From WRIS01 sp964345475 (GTDB taxonomy: Bacteria; Actinomycetota; Coriobacteriia; Coriobacteriales; Eggerthellaceae), in assembly GCA_964345475.1 (NCBI GenBank), contig CAYFQW010000003.1:68086-132085 (forward strand): DNA of 64,000 bases, in the 5' to 3' direction. A program made the position numbers and the translations under genes. This document shows positions 1 to 8,280 of this stretch, piece by piece. Within the stretch, counting starts at the first letter, position 1. The number at the start of each line of letters is the position of its first letter. The notes beneath the pieces are model-generated. The model saw only the letters and a program-made list of their open reading frames with translations, made no database searches and was not told the origin of the DNA.

Positions 1-1
1 C

Positions 2-376
2 ATCGAAGCGCGGGTCATGAAGCGTATGGCTCGTCGTACCCTGCTTCCTGCAATTAATTCCTATGCAGCAGAACTGGCGCAGAACATTGCGAGTATACGC
101 GAGATTATGCCTAATGCGCCACTTGAGCATCAGGAAAAGCAGCTTGAAAAATTGCTCGCTGACATCGATATGGCCAGCGGGCAACTTGAACTGCTCGACG
201 AAACCCATCTTCGGGTGCGCGTCATCAAAGACGAGCAGGAGAGGGCAAACGAGTATGCTGCGCACGTAATCCCCTTAATGAATGAGCTTCGAAGCTCTAT
301 TGACGGTCTCGAGCGACTTACGGATAAAAAGCATTGGCCAATGCCGACGTATAACGATATTTTGTTCTACACGTAG
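2..376 (+). CDS. Glutamine synthetase type III, C-terminal end (partial)
   Basis: This is the 3' end of a gene that begins before the window; the reading frame is open from base 2. The last 120 or so residues match the C-terminal part of type III (GlnN-like) glutamine synthetase: a helical, charged segment followed by the family's characteristic ending, here WPMPTYNDILFYT. The enzyme makes glutamine from glutamate, ammonia and ATP in the cytoplasm. The catalytic beta-barrel lies outside the window and cannot be checked. An internal ATG at base 17 should not be taken as the start. Ammonia assimilation fits a cell that also reduces nitrite to ammonia with NrfA, about 13 kb away, but no direct link is visible. 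Confidence 0.8.
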   Translation: MEARVMKRMARRTLLPAINSYAAELAQNIASIREIMPNAPLEHQEKQLEKLLADIDMASGQLELLDETHLRVRVIKDEQERANEYAAHVIPLMNELRSSIDGLERLTDKKHWPMPTYNDILFYT

Positions 377-511
377 ATACGGAGTGGGAGACTGGTGTGC
401 ATGTCTCCTTTGCTACAGCGCAAAACTTGGCATCTCACCTTTTACTTGCCCCCGCTTTAAGCGTATGGAGTACAATACCTTACAGTTTGTATATGAGAGA
501 GAGGACAATCG

Positions 512-1438
512 ATGGCGAATCTAAAGGAAGTTGAATATATATGGAAGAACGGAGGGCTTGTTCCTTGGGGGGATGCGACAACGCACGTTCTCTCACATTC
601 ACTCCATTACGGGTCAGCGGTATTCGAAGGTATTCGTTGCTACAAAGATCCTGATTCGGATAAAAGCTATATTTTCCGTCTGTATGAGCACATGGAGCGC
701 TTGCATCACAGTTGTAAAATCGCGCTCATCGATCTTCCTTATACTGTCGAGGAGCTCTGTGATGCCGCGCTCGAACTTGTTTCAGCAAACAAGCTCTCCT
801 CTTGCTACCTTCGGCCTTTGGTGTATCGTGGCTATGGAACCATGGGAGTAGATCCCACGGGCGCCCCTGTTGATGTAGTTATCGCTGCATGGCCCTGGGA
901 TTCATACTTGGGAGAAGGTGCCCTGGAGAATGGTGTGGCTGTCGGTGTATCATCTTGGCGCCAGCGCTCCGTTAACGCAATTCCGCCAGCTATGAAATCA
1001 TCTGCTTCGTATATGAACTCCATTCTCGCTAAATTAGAGGCCAAATCCCATGGATATGCCGAAGCTATCATGCTTAATGAGCAGGGTATGGTATGCGAGG
1101 GTACGGGAGAAAACCTTTTCATCGTCCGCGACGGCGTTATTTCTACGCCACCTTTGTCAGACGGGGTGCTTGAGGGAATCACCCGCGATAGCATTCTCTG
1201 CCTTGCTTACGACCTCGATATCCCCTGCATTGTCGAAAGCCTTACCCGTACCGACCTCTATATTGCAGATGAGATATTTATGACAGGCTCCGCTGCAGAA
1301 GTAACGCCTATCGGAAGTGTTGATGGACGCGAAATTGGAAAACCCGGAGAGATAACCAAGGAGCTGCAACATCGATTCTTCGAGGCAGCCTACGGGCATA
1401 TTGAAGAGTACGAAGATTGGCTCACCAAGACGAGCTAA
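512..1438 (+). CDS. ilvE: Branched-chain amino acid aminotransferase
   Basis: This gene encodes a class IV (fold type IV) PLP-dependent aminotransferase of 308 residues, the normal length for IlvE. It moves the amino group between glutamate and the 2-oxo acids of leucine, isoleucine and valine. The N-terminal motif HYGSAVFEGIR (about residues 32-42) and the PLP lysine in PAMKSSASY (Lys162) are present, as is the GTGENLF motif near residue 200. A purine-rich ribosome binding site (gagagagagga) lies just before ATG 512. Sixteen bases after its stop comes cimA, so the pair likely forms one unit for isoleucine synthesis. D-amino-acid and aminodeoxychorismate lyase relatives share the fold, but the context and length favour IlvE. 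Confidence 0.93.
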   Translation: MANLKEVEYIWKNGGLVPWGDATTHVLSHSLHYGSAVFEGIRCYKDPDSDKSYIFRLYEHMERLHHSCKIALIDLPYTVEELCDAALELVSANKLSSCYLRPLVYRGYGTMGVDPTGAPVDVVIAAWPWDSYLGEGALENGVAVGVSSWRQRSVNAIPPAMKSSASYMNSILAKLEAKSHGYAEAIMLNEQGMVCEGTGENLFIVRDGVISTPPLSDGVLEGITRDSILCLAYDLDIPCIVESLTRTDLYIADEIFMTGSAAEVTPIGSVDGREIGKPGEITKELQHRFFEAAYGHIEEYEDWLTKTS

Positions 1439-1454
1439 GGTTAAGGGGTACCGC

Positions 1455-3038
1455 ATGAAAAAGATATCCTGTTATGACTCCACCCTGCGCGACGGCGAGC
1501 AAAGTGAGGGAATCTCGCTTTCGCTTGAGGATAAGCTGCGCATCGTGGTGCGCCTCGACGAGCTCGGCATCGATTATATCGAGGGCGGATATCCAGCATC
1601 GAACCCTAAAGACATTGCATTTTTCCGTGAAGTACAAAAGCTTGATCTCAAGCACAGTGTTGTGACGGCCTTCGGATCAACCTGTCGCAAAGGGGTGGCA
1701 GCAGAGAACGATACGGGCCTTGCAGACCTGCTTAATTCAAAAGCGCAGGTAATTGCGCTGGTTGGAAAGGTTTGGGATAAACAGGTTATTCATGCCCTAC
1801 AAACCGATCTTGACGAAAACTTAAGAATGATATCTGATTCGGTGGCCTACCTCAAATCGAAGGGAGTGCTGGTTATTTTTGATGCCGAGCATTTTTTCGA
1901 TGGGTACGCATCCAACGCCGATTATGCCCTTGCCTGCGTGAGGGCTGCTTCTGAGGCAGGGGCGGACTCCATTGATCTCTGCGAGACAAATGGAGGAGCC
2001 TTGCCCTTTGATGTTGAGCGTATTGCCCGGAGGGTACTAGAGGAATTTCCCGAGCAGGAGTTTGGTATCCACTGCCACAACGATTCAGGCTGTGCCGTGG
2101 CCAACACGCTTGCCGCCGTACAGGCAGGCGTCAGTCAGGTGCAAGGCACCGTGAACGGGTATGGAGAGCGGGTTGGCAACGCTGATCTTCTTACCGTCAT
2201 TGCAAACCTTGAACTGAAAATGGGACATTTCTGTATTGGAGAAGAGAACCTGCGCCAGCTGACAGATGTATCCCGTTTTGTTGCAGAAACCTGCAACAGG
2301 GGCGTACGCCGCCATCATCCCTATACGGGAGCTTCAGCCTTCGCACACAAAGGTGGGCTGCATGCAAGCGCTATCGCCCGTTTTCCCGAGGCCTACGAAC
2401 ATGTAGACCCCAGCACAGTGGGAAATAGCGCGCGGATGCTCGTTTCCGAGCTCGCTGGTAAAGCCTCCCTCATCTCCAAAGCTGACAGCCTTGGGATAGA
2501 CTTACAGGTTCATCCCGATAAGATTCAGGGAATACTCGATGACATCAAGCACCGCGAAAGTCTTGGCTACAGCTATGAGGTGGCCGATGGCTCCTTGGCA
2601 ATCTTGCTCCAGTCCCACCTAGACAGCTTCACTCCCCACTTTACTCTTGAAAGCTTTCGGGTTATCGTTGATGATAGGGAAGATACGGGAGCTCACGCCA
2701 AGGACGCCATGAGTGAGGCGACTATCAAGATCCACGTTGGCGAAGAAAGGTTTGTGGCAACGGGGGAAGGAACAGGCCCTGTTGGAGCGCTTGACTCTGC
2801 GTTGCGTATGGCAATTACGACTTTCTATCCTGAAGTGGCTGATATCGAACTTGTCGACTTTAAGGTTCGTATCCTTGACGAAAATGTTGGAACAGGTGCC
2901 ATCACACGCGTCGTGATTACGTCTCGCGACAAAAAAGGAACCTGGGGGACTATCGGGCTTTCAGAAAACATTATCGAGGCTTCGTGGAATGCACTTGTTG
3001 ACTCGATAGACTACGGCTTAATGAGGTTAGGAAGATAA
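1455..3038 (+). CDS. cimA: (R)-citramalate synthase
   Basis: The product is a 527-residue member of the isopropylmalate synthase family. The N-terminal TIM barrel begins with YDSTLRDGEQSEG, which carries the catalytic Arg and metal-binding Asp; the metal-binding HCHND motif is near residue 205, and the C-terminal LeuA-type regulatory domain is intact. Length, the spacing of these motifs and the GGLHASAI motif fit the CimA/LeuA2 type, which condenses pyruvate and acetyl-CoA to citramalate for threonine-independent isoleucine synthesis. I chose ATG 1455, preceded by aagggg; an upstream in-frame ATG at 1401 would overlap ilvE and has no such site. The neighbour ilvE supports the pathway. 2-Isopropylmalate synthase is the main alternative. 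Confidence 0.88.
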   Translation: MKKISCYDSTLRDGEQSEGISLSLEDKLRIVVRLDELGIDYIEGGYPASNPKDIAFFREVQKLDLKHSVVTAFGSTCRKGVAAENDTGLADLLNSKAQVIALVGKVWDKQVIHALQTDLDENLRMISDSVAYLKSKGVLVIFDAEHFFDGYASNADYALACVRAASEAGADSIDLCETNGGALPFDVERIARRVLEEFPEQEFGIHCHNDSGCAVANTLAAVQAGVSQVQGTVNGYGERVGNADLLTVIANLELKMGHFCIGEENLRQLTDVSRFVAETCNRGVRRHHPYTGASAFAHKGGLHASAIARFPEAYEHVDPSTVGNSARMLVSELAGKASLISKADSLGIDLQVHPDKIQGILDDIKHRESLGYSYEVADGSLAILLQSHLDSFTPHFTLESFRVIVDDREDTGAHAKDAMSEATIKIHVGEERFVATGEGTGPVGALDSALRMAITTFYPEVADIELVDFKVRILDENVGTGAITRVVITSRDKKGTWGTIGLSENIIEASWNALVDSIDYGLMRLGR

Positions 3039-3328
3039 TGGAATCACTACGCACACCAGAAGTGGAGGATCTGCTGACGGTATTTGCAAAGTTAGATAAA
3101 CAAGATGAAATCTATCAATTGATAGAGGATGTTTTTACTATTCGCGAAATTAAAGAGATATCCCAACGCCTTGCAGTAGCCCAGATGCTTGCGGAAGGCC
3201 AATCCTATGCACTCATCGAGCAAAACACAGGAGCCTCAGCAACAACGATAGCCCGAGTTTCAAAATGCTTGAGCTACGGGTCGGGTGGTTACGCGCGCGC
3301 TCTTAAAATTCTCGAAAAAGAACAATAA
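3038..3328 (+). CDS. YerC/YecD-family TrpR-like regulator
   Basis: The product is a 96-residue, all-helical protein of the Trp-repressor superfamily, YerC/YecD branch. The helix-turn-helix can be seen around residues 50-80, where a REIKEISQRLAVAQML segment is followed by a turn and the recognition helix SATTIARVSKCL, then GSGGYARAL, which is typical of YerC proteins. The start overlaps the cimA stop by one base (TAATG) with an aggaag site inside the cimA end, so the two genes are translationally coupled. In Bacillus the YerC family is not proven to bind tryptophan; here the coupling to cimA suggests, but does not prove, control of amino acid synthesis. Confidence 0.85.
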   Translation: MESLRTPEVEDLLTVFAKLDKQDEIYQLIEDVFTIREIKEISQRLAVAQMLAEGQSYALIEQNTGASATTIARVSKCLSYGSGGYARALKILEKEQ

Positions 3329-3354
3329 GCCAGGCAATACGTGGAGGAATAGGG

Positions 3355-3915
3355 ATGAAGCGTCTTTTAGTGGTAGTTGATTTCCAGAATGATTTCGTAA
3401 AGGGCCCTCTCGGGTTCGAGGGCGCCCAAGCGCTCGAAGATAGGATAGTCGAAAAAATCAAAGAATATAGAGAAGGCGAGGACGAAATCGTCTTCACCTT
3501 TGATACCCATGATCGCGATTATCTTGAAACTATGGAGGGGGCATGGCTCCCGATCGAGCATTGTATAGAGGGTACTGAAGGCTGGAAGCCTTATGGCAAG
3601 GTCGCTTCCATGATACTCGACGCAGATCAGGTATTCGAGAAGCCTAGTTTCGGCTCCGTTGATTTTATGAAATTCCTTACACGTAGACAAGAAGCGGCAA
3701 CGGAGGCAGGGGTTCTTCCCTTTTCGAGTATAGAGTTCGTAGGGCTTGTTTCAAACATATGCATTCTTTCAAATGCTATTCTGGCAAAGACCGCCTGCCC
3801 CGAAGTACCTGTTATTGTTGACGCACGCTGCACTGATGCTGCTGATAAGGAGATACAGGAAAAGGCCTTCGACGTGCTTCAAGGGGTACATGTTGAGGTG
3901 CGTAACCGCGTGTAG
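3355..3915 (+). CDS. Isochorismatase-fold cysteine hydrolase, nicotinamidase-like
   Basis: The product is a 186-residue cytosolic hydrolase of the isochorismatase/nicotinamidase superfamily. The catalytic triad can be read directly: Asp9 in VVDFQNDF, Lys96 in FEKPSFGS and Cys136 in LVSNICILSNA. The metal-ligand pattern of nicotinamidases is also there (Asp50 and His52 in FDTHD, His69 in IEHC). The usual reaction is nicotinamide to nicotinic acid plus ammonia, feeding NAD salvage. The start ATG 3355 is preceded by ggaatag. The gene may be read through from yerC, 26 bases upstream. Substrate is inferred; other amides are possible within this superfamily. Confidence 0.82.
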   Translation: MKRLLVVVDFQNDFVKGPLGFEGAQALEDRIVEKIKEYREGEDEIVFTFDTHDRDYLETMEGAWLPIEHCIEGTEGWKPYGKVASMILDADQVFEKPSFGSVDFMKFLTRRQEAATEAGVLPFSSIEFVGLVSNICILSNAILAKTACPEVPVIVDARCTDAADKEIQEKAFDVLQGVHVEVRNRV

Positions 3916-3980
3916 GCCTATGCGGCTCAGTGTAGCCGGAGCGTGCGGCCCAGGTCAGGCGGAGCGGCTGCCTGCTTGAG

Positions 3981-4137
3981 GCGCTCCACAGCGCGTTGTC
4001 TTTCGCCGCGCTCCACTCTCCGTCTAGGTTGTCTTTCGCCTCGCTCCACCACTCAGCGTACCTCGTTTCTTCTGATTGCGCTCCACCCTCAGCGTGCCGC
4101 GCCCCACCCCTTATTGCACTCCGTCCCTCAGCGCTGC
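3981..4137. repeat. Degenerate tandem repeats at the 3' end of the NUDIX gene
   Basis: About four decayed copies of a 33-38 bp unit run through the gap between two convergent genes. The clearest pair, gttgtctttcgccgcgctcc at 3995 and gttgtctttcgcctcgctcc at 4028, differs at one base. Further degenerate copies with a core of gcgctccaccctcagcg follow at about 4075-4137. The array crosses the stop codon (4111-4113) and the last codons of the NUDIX gene, so the gene's own 3' end looks like one unit of the array. Confidence 0.7.
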
Positions 4138-4767
4138 CCATCTTTGCTCCTGTACGAAAGATTCCAAAACGAGCTGACACCGTGTACCTATAGGCTCGGT
4201 GTTTTCTTCAATAAACTGTGGAATATCATCGATAGCCAAGGTGAATACTTCGATACACTCAGTGGCTTCCAGGGAGGGCTCTCCCTGCTTCTCAACGTAT
4301 GCGTACGCAACGAGTACGTTCTCTTCTGTCATACCCGTGGAGGAGTATCCTGCCTGGGAAAGGGGGAAACACCGGGCTTGACCTTTATTGTTCAGCACTC
4401 GATACCCTGTTTCCTCGAGCAATTCTCTTTCGATGCAGGACGTAATGTCCTCTCCCTCCTCAAGGAGTCCAGCTGGAAAAGAAATACACCAACTGTTCAA
4501 GGGATAGCGAAACTCCCGTATCATCACGAGCTCATCTTTTTCGGTTCGGGGGACAATGCAGACGGCGTCTGGGCTTGACGCCTCACCTCGGAACGTGCTG
4601 CCTGCCTCAAGTTCGCAACGATAGTCCTCAAAGCCCTTTCGGGAAATACTTTCATAGCAAACACGCCCTCCCTCGGGAAGTTCGTAATGGAGGATATATT
4701 TTTTAAGCCATCCATCGCATACGTGCTCTACGTGAACAAGTTTAGGGGAGGTTTGTTGTTTGCCCAT
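4111..4767 (-). CDS. NUDIX hydrolase, ADP-ribose pyrophosphatase type
   Basis: The product (218 residues from the chosen start) has a complete NUDIX box, Gx5Ex7REx2EEx G, near residues 117-139 (GLLEEGEDITSCIERELLEE). The pattern before the box, REFRYPLNSWCISFPAG, is typical of ADP-ribose and nucleoside-diphosphate-sugar pyrophosphatases (NudF type), which cleave a pyrophosphate bond with Mg2+. I chose ATG 4767, with aggaac upstream; a TTG at 4800 is in frame but falls inside a 15-bp terminator-like stem. The gene is the last of a minus-strand trio after hsp20. Its final codons lie in a tandem repeat, so the C-terminus may vary between strains. Confidence 0.85.
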   Translation of the reverse strand: MGKQQTSPKLVHVEHVCDGWLKKYILHYELPEGGRVCYESISRKGFEDYRCELEAGSTFRGEASSPDAVCIVPRTEKDELVMIREFRYPLNSWCISFPAGLLEEGEDITSCIERELLEETGYRVLNNKGQARCFPLSQAGYSSTGMTEENVLVAYAYVEKQGEPSLEATECIEVFTLAIDDIPQFIEENTEPIGTRCQLVLESFVQEQRWAALRDGVQ

Positions 4768-4798
4768 AGTGTTCCTATGCCTCTTTCTGTAGATATGC

Positions 4799-4844
4799 AA
4801 CAGGCTCCTTTTTCGCCGGGTTTCGGCCTAAAAAGGAGCCTGTT
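4799..4844 (-). terminator. Long perfect stem-loop between hsp20 and the NUDIX gene
   Basis: Two 15-base arms (aacaggctccttttt at 4799-4813 and its exact complement at 4830-4844) enclose a loop that itself contains a short gccg/cggc stem. The stem carries its own A and T tracts, so it could end transcription from hsp20 on the minus strand. No plus-strand gene points into it from nearby. Confidence 0.7.
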
Positions 4845-4943
4845 TTCCTCCCCCGCACAGGGAAGGAGCTGATGGCTGCTGTTTTGCCTAAGACTGCAGT
4901 ATCTCACATGGCTGCTGTCTTGCAAACGTCTGCAATATCGCAA

Positions 4944-5387
4944 TTAACCCTCTATATCAATACTGGTCGCCTCTTCAACCTCAGGAGTGACCTCTACTTT
5001 CGGTACACAAATATCTAAAACGCCATCTTTAAATGTCGCTTTGATTTCATTTTTAACGACGTCTTCTCCTACGAAGAAACTCCGGCTGCAGGTGCCCGAG
5101 AATCGTTCCTTGCGAATATATGTCCCGTCGTCACTTCGGTCTTCGAGCGCTTCATTTTTCGAGGCGCTAATAGTCAAATATCCATCTTTTATGTCTGCCT
5201 TCACATCTTCTTTTCGATAGCCGGGGAGGTCTACGCTGAGCTCATAAGATGTCTCGGTCTCTTTGATATCAGTCTTCATAAGGAGAGAGGCTGGTTTTGG
5301 CATGGCCGACGCTACATTGGAGAGGACATCGAATGGATCCGTCATCAGCTCGATTAGGCTACGATTTCTTCTACTTGGTACTAACAT
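4944..5387 (-). CDS. Hsp20 small heat-shock protein
   Basis: The product is a 147-residue alpha-crystallin-domain chaperone that holds unfolding proteins in the cytoplasm. The order is a short N-terminal arm, the crystallin domain with YELSVDLPGYRKEDVKA, the RSF turn in CSRSFFVGEDV, and DGVLDICVPK near the end, then a short acidic tail without a clear IxI motif. ATG 5387 has GAGG six bases upstream and begins MLVPSRR, the usual start of bacterial class A relatives; the in-frame ATG at 5417 is less likely. A good promoter lies upstream, and a strong stem-loop lies downstream. Confidence 0.92.
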   Translation of the reverse strand: MLVPSRRNRSLIELMTDPFDVLSNVASAMPKPASLLMKTDIKETETSYELSVDLPGYRKEDVKADIKDGYLTISASKNEALEDRSDDGTYIRKERFSGTCSRSFFVGEDVVKNEIKATFKDGVLDICVPKVEVTPEVEEATSIDIEG

Positions 5388-5450
5388 GGTAACCTCGCTT
5401 TCTCGTAAACTGTTCATGCGTTTTCGTATGAAGCATATGCTGCTATATAA

Positions 5451-5479
5451 GGTATATGCTCTCTCTTATTCCTTGTCAA
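5451..5479 (-). promoter_or_regulatory. Sigma-70-type promoter for hsp20
   Basis: Read on the minus strand, TTGACA (5479-5474) is followed after 17 bases by TATACC (5456-5451), about 65 bases before the hsp20 start. I saw no CIRCE element or clear HspR inverted repeat, so heat control is not shown by the sequence. Confidence 0.55.
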
Positions 5480-5574
5480 GAAAGCCGGCTCGAACAGTAA
5501 CCTGTCTGTAACCGACCGTGCGAAAAGTTGTTTATAGTGGTTTTCGAAAGAGCCTAGGCGAGGGAAATACAAGA

Positions 5575-5609
5575 CAAGCCCCGAAAACATATGACGGTTT
5601 CGGGGCTTG
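5575..5609. terminator. Stem-loop between rubrerythrin and hsp20
   Basis: A perfect 12-base inverted repeat, caagccccgaaa (5575-5586) and tttcggggcttg (5598-5609), separated by 11 bases. It lies downstream of the rubrerythrin gene and of the 12-bp repeat array and upstream of the hsp20 promoter. It has the form of a factor-independent terminator with the T/A tract inside the stem. Confidence 0.55.
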
Positions 5610-5628
5610 CGATGAAGAAATGGTTCAG

Positions 5629-5700
5629 CCTGTATAAGGGCTCGTATACAGGTCTGTACAAAGGCTTGTATAGAGGCCGCACAGAGGCTGTGTAGAAGCC
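5629..5700. repeat. 12-bp-period degenerate tandem repeat behind rubrerythrin
   Basis: Six imperfect units follow one another: ctgtataaggg, ctcgtatacagg, tctgtacaaagg, cttgtatagagg, ccgcacagagg, ctgtgtagaag. The approximate consensus is CTTGTACAAAGG. The array lies directly behind the rubrerythrin stop (minus strand) and resembles the array at the end of dxs. Confidence 0.75.
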
Positions 5701-5708
5701 CGGCGCTA

Positions 5709-5733
5709 AAAGCCAAGACAGCTCCTTGGCTTT
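5709..5733 (-). terminator. Terminator overlapping the rubrerythrin stop codon
   Basis: aaagccaag (5709-5717) pairs with cttggcttt (5725-5733) around a 7-base loop; on the minus strand it is followed by a short T run. The stem includes part of the rubrerythrin stop codon (5732-5734). Confidence 0.55.
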
Positions 5734-6340
5734 AGAAAGCTTTGAACTGAGCTTTCGGCAAGAAACAGATAGGACATTTTTCAAAGTCTTCGCCCTTGTG
5801 GATGTATCCGCAAATGGCACACAGGTAGAAGGTGTCATCATCGGGGGCATCAAGGTCGTTATATGCCTCAAGATACAGCTCTGCATGAACCGATTCTGCA
5901 AGTTTTGCACGGGTGAACACCTGGACAGCTTCGTTATCGCCCTCTTCTTGAGCCTTCTTTATGAAAGAAGGATACATGTCGGAAGTCTCATACATTTCAC
6001 CGTAGGCACCATTGATAAGGTTGATGTCGCTTGTCTCAACTGGGGGGGCTTCGACGACAGGTCTCTCAAACGAAGGATCCCTCTGTTCAACCAACTTGCA
6101 TTCTAGCCCGATATGGATCTGCTCGGCGGCAGAGGTAACGCGGAAGAGTCGTGCAATTTGAGGGAAGTTCTGCTTGTCGGCAGCCTCTGCAAAGGCCTCA
6201 TACTTAGCGCTTGCCCCCGTCTCTCCAGCGATTGCAGCCTTCAAATTTTCTAGGGTTGTGCCAACCTCGGTCGTGGAAGTGCTAATAACATTAAAGTTGC
6301 TCGCATTCTCAGGACTCGGTCTGTCTGGACGTACTTTCAT
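5732..6340 (-). CDS. Rubrerythrin
   Basis: The 202-residue product has the two-part rubrerythrin layout: a ferritin-like four-helix domain with a diiron site (Glu residues in AAIAGETGASAKYEAF and in AESVHAELYLEAY) and a C-terminal rubredoxin-like domain with Cys174, Cys177, Cys189 and Cys192. It reduces hydrogen peroxide in the cytoplasm of anaerobes, taking electrons from rubredoxin or NADH-linked donors. Start ATG 6340 follows aaaaggag at a good distance. The N-terminus (about 25 residues before the ferritin domain) is longer than in classical rubrerythrin. It probably protects the oxygen-sensitive enzymes suggested by the ferredoxin-type genes in this window. Confidence 0.93.
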   Translation of the reverse strand: MKVRPDRPSPENASNFNVISTSTTEVGTTLENLKAAIAGETGASAKYEAFAEAADKQNFPQIARLFRVTSAAEQIHIGLECKLVEQRDPSFERPVVEAPPVETSDINLINGAYGEMYETSDMYPSFIKKAQEEGDNEAVQVFTRAKLAESVHAELYLEAYNDLDAPDDDTFYLCAICGYIHKGEDFEKCPICFLPKAQFKAF

Positions 6341-6686
6341 ACGAAACTCCTTTTCGTCTTAGGTGAATTGTGTAATATTCAATCTGCTCTTCTCTTCATG
6401 CCACTAACAAAATCAAGGGAAAAAGAGAGAACAGCTTCCCTTATATTAAGAGCCAATACTTGTTCGTGCAAGCCTTCTTTTTCTTGCCGCGGATTTATCA
6501 TACTATTTGTGAAGAAAATGGAACAAGCAGCCCAGACCGATTAAAGTGAAAAAGGAGCATTCGGAGATACTAAAGGTCTCAGGAAGTAGGGGCTGGAAGC
6601 CTAAGAAGGCGGGGCAAAAAGCCCTAGAGCACAGGATGACATTGTCGGATTCAGTCAGGTGACGGCATCGCATAGGAGGAATCGAT
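6341..6686. other. Divergent intergenic region
   Basis: This 346-bp stretch separates the divergent rubrerythrin and aminopeptidase genes and should hold both promoters. I see the rubrerythrin ribosome binding site (aaaaggag) and, at the other end, aggaggaatcgat before the aminopeptidase. I could not identify a convincing operator, riboswitch or small gene in it. Confidence 0.5.
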
Positions 6687-8147
6687 ATGGAATATATTAA
6701 CGTATGGAAAACCTACCAAGAGGACGAACTTGAAAGAATAGAGGCTCTTGCAGATGGCTACAAGGAGTTTATCTCCCAATGCAAAACCGAACGGGAATGC
6801 ACGAGCTTTGCCATTTCTGAAGCAGAGGCTGCGGGGTATTCCAGCCTCGAACGAGCCATTTCCGAAGGATCCTCGCTCAAACCTGGCGACAAAGTATGGA
6901 GCCATTCTCACGGAAAGGCCTTGATCCTTATACATGTGGGTGAGGAACGTTTTGAGTCGGGATTAAACATCCTCGGCGCACATCTTGATTCGCCTCGTCT
7001 TGATGTCAAGCAAAACCCTGTGTATGAAGCAAGCGACTTTGCCTTGCTCGATACTCATTATTATGGGGGAGTGAAGCATTATCAGTGGGTCACTACACCT
7101 TTGGCTATCCATGGCGTCGTAGTGAAGGGAGACGGAGAAATAGTTGAGGTCAATATCGGAGACGATCCTTCCGATCCCGTATTCTGCGTCACCGACCTCT
7201 TGCCACATCTTGCAGCTAAGCAAATGGAGAAAAAAGGACGCGAGCTTATAGAGGGAGAGAACCTCGACCTTCTGGTAGGAAGTCGTCCTTTGATGCTCGA
7301 TACAGAGGACTCGGCAGAAGGCGAAGAAAAAGAAACGGCTCTGCATGAGGTGAATAAACCAAGAAGCATTGATGAGATAGCTGAGAAAGAGCCTGTCAAG
7401 GCCATGCTCTTGAAACTGCTGTATGAAAAATATGGCATAGAGCAAAGAGACTTTCTCTCAGCTGAGCTTGAAATCGTACCTGCTGGGCCTGCGCGCGACT
7501 GTGGCTTTGACCGGTCTATGATTATCGGCTACGGACAGGACGATCGTGTATGTGCCTACCCTTCCTTGCGGGCACAGCTTGCAGTTGAAAAACCACAAAA
7601 GACCACCGTATGCATTCTTGTCGACAAAGAAGAGATAGGCAGCGTAGGCGCTACAGGCATGACATCGCGATTTTTTGAAAACACCATTGCTGAAGTGATG
7701 GAACTTACGGGAGAGGGCTCGTCTTTAGCCTTGCGCCGTGCCCTCGCGGCCTCGAATATGCTCTCTTCCGACGTGAGCGCTGGGTTCGATCCCTTATACC
7801 CTGAAGTGTTTGAGAAGAAAAACTCGGCATATGTGGGCAAGGGGCTTGTATTCAATAAATACACGGGCGCCCGCGGTAAAAGCGGCAGCAATGACGCCTC
7901 GGCCGAATACGTGCATAAGGTGCGGTCGATAATGGAGAAGAACAAGGTGGCTTTCCACACAGCCGAGCTTGGGCGGGTCGATGCGGGAGGTGGTGGAACT
8001 ATTGCCTATATCCCTGCCGAGTACGGAATGAACGTTATTGACTCAGGTGTAGCTGTTCTTTCCATGCACTCACCTTGGGAGGTTTCCTCAAAGGCAGATA
8101 TTTATGAAGCCTATAAGGGTTACAAAGCCTTCTTGCAGGATGCGTAG
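6687..8147 (+). CDS. M18-family aminopeptidase
   Basis: The 486-residue product is a dinuclear-zinc aminopeptidase of family M18 (aminopeptidase I / aspartyl aminopeptidase). Visible motifs are GAHLDSPRLDVKQNP (first zinc ligand, near residue 97), the catalytic DKEEIGSVGATG (near residue 312), and the C-terminal SMHSPWEV with its zinc-binding His. It releases N-terminal amino acids from peptides in the cytoplasm, useful to an asaccharolytic peptide user. aggagg lies directly before ATG 6687. The gene stands alone with its own promoter region; the following guaB is 133 bases away. Confidence 0.92.
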   Translation: MEYINVWKTYQEDELERIEALADGYKEFISQCKTERECTSFAISEAEAAGYSSLERAISEGSSLKPGDKVWSHSHGKALILIHVGEERFESGLNILGAHLDSPRLDVKQNPVYEASDFALLDTHYYGGVKHYQWVTTPLAIHGVVVKGDGEIVEVNIGDDPSDPVFCVTDLLPHLAAKQMEKKGRELIEGENLDLLVGSRPLMLDTEDSAEGEEKETALHEVNKPRSIDEIAEKEPVKAMLLKLLYEKYGIEQRDFLSAELEIVPAGPARDCGFDRSMIIGYGQDDRVCAYPSLRAQLAVEKPQKTTVCILVDKEEIGSVGATGMTSRFFENTIAEVMELTGEGSSLALRRALAASNMLSSDVSAGFDPLYPEVFEKKNSAYVGKGLVFNKYTGARGKSGSNDASAEYVHKVRSIMEKNKVAFHTAELGRVDAGGGGTIAYIPAEYGMNVIDSGVAVLSMHSPWEVSSKADIYEAYKGYKAFLQDA

Positions 8148-8280
8148 TACAATAGGCACTCATTACAAGAAAGCTTGTCAGATGTTTTTCGGTGAAGAGT
8201 TTCAGGGGTTTATTACAGCTGACGGTGACCGTTATAAGACAGATTATTAATAAAATCTAAGATGTTTAAGGAGAGTATTC

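Noticed and set aside
3943..4578. 211-residue plus-strand frame over the repeats and the NUDIX gene
   Set aside because: Product of the repeat composition and of the antisense of the NUDIX gene, which has a full NUDIX box.
5554..5910. Protein with PLYKPLYRPVYE repeats on the minus strand
   Set aside because: The frame arises from the 12-bp array and continues antiframe into rubrerythrin; no start site or conserved domain.
7785..7796. gggttcgatccc resembling a tRNA T-arm
   Set aside because: It is inside the M18 aminopeptidase coding sequence and in frame with conserved residues.
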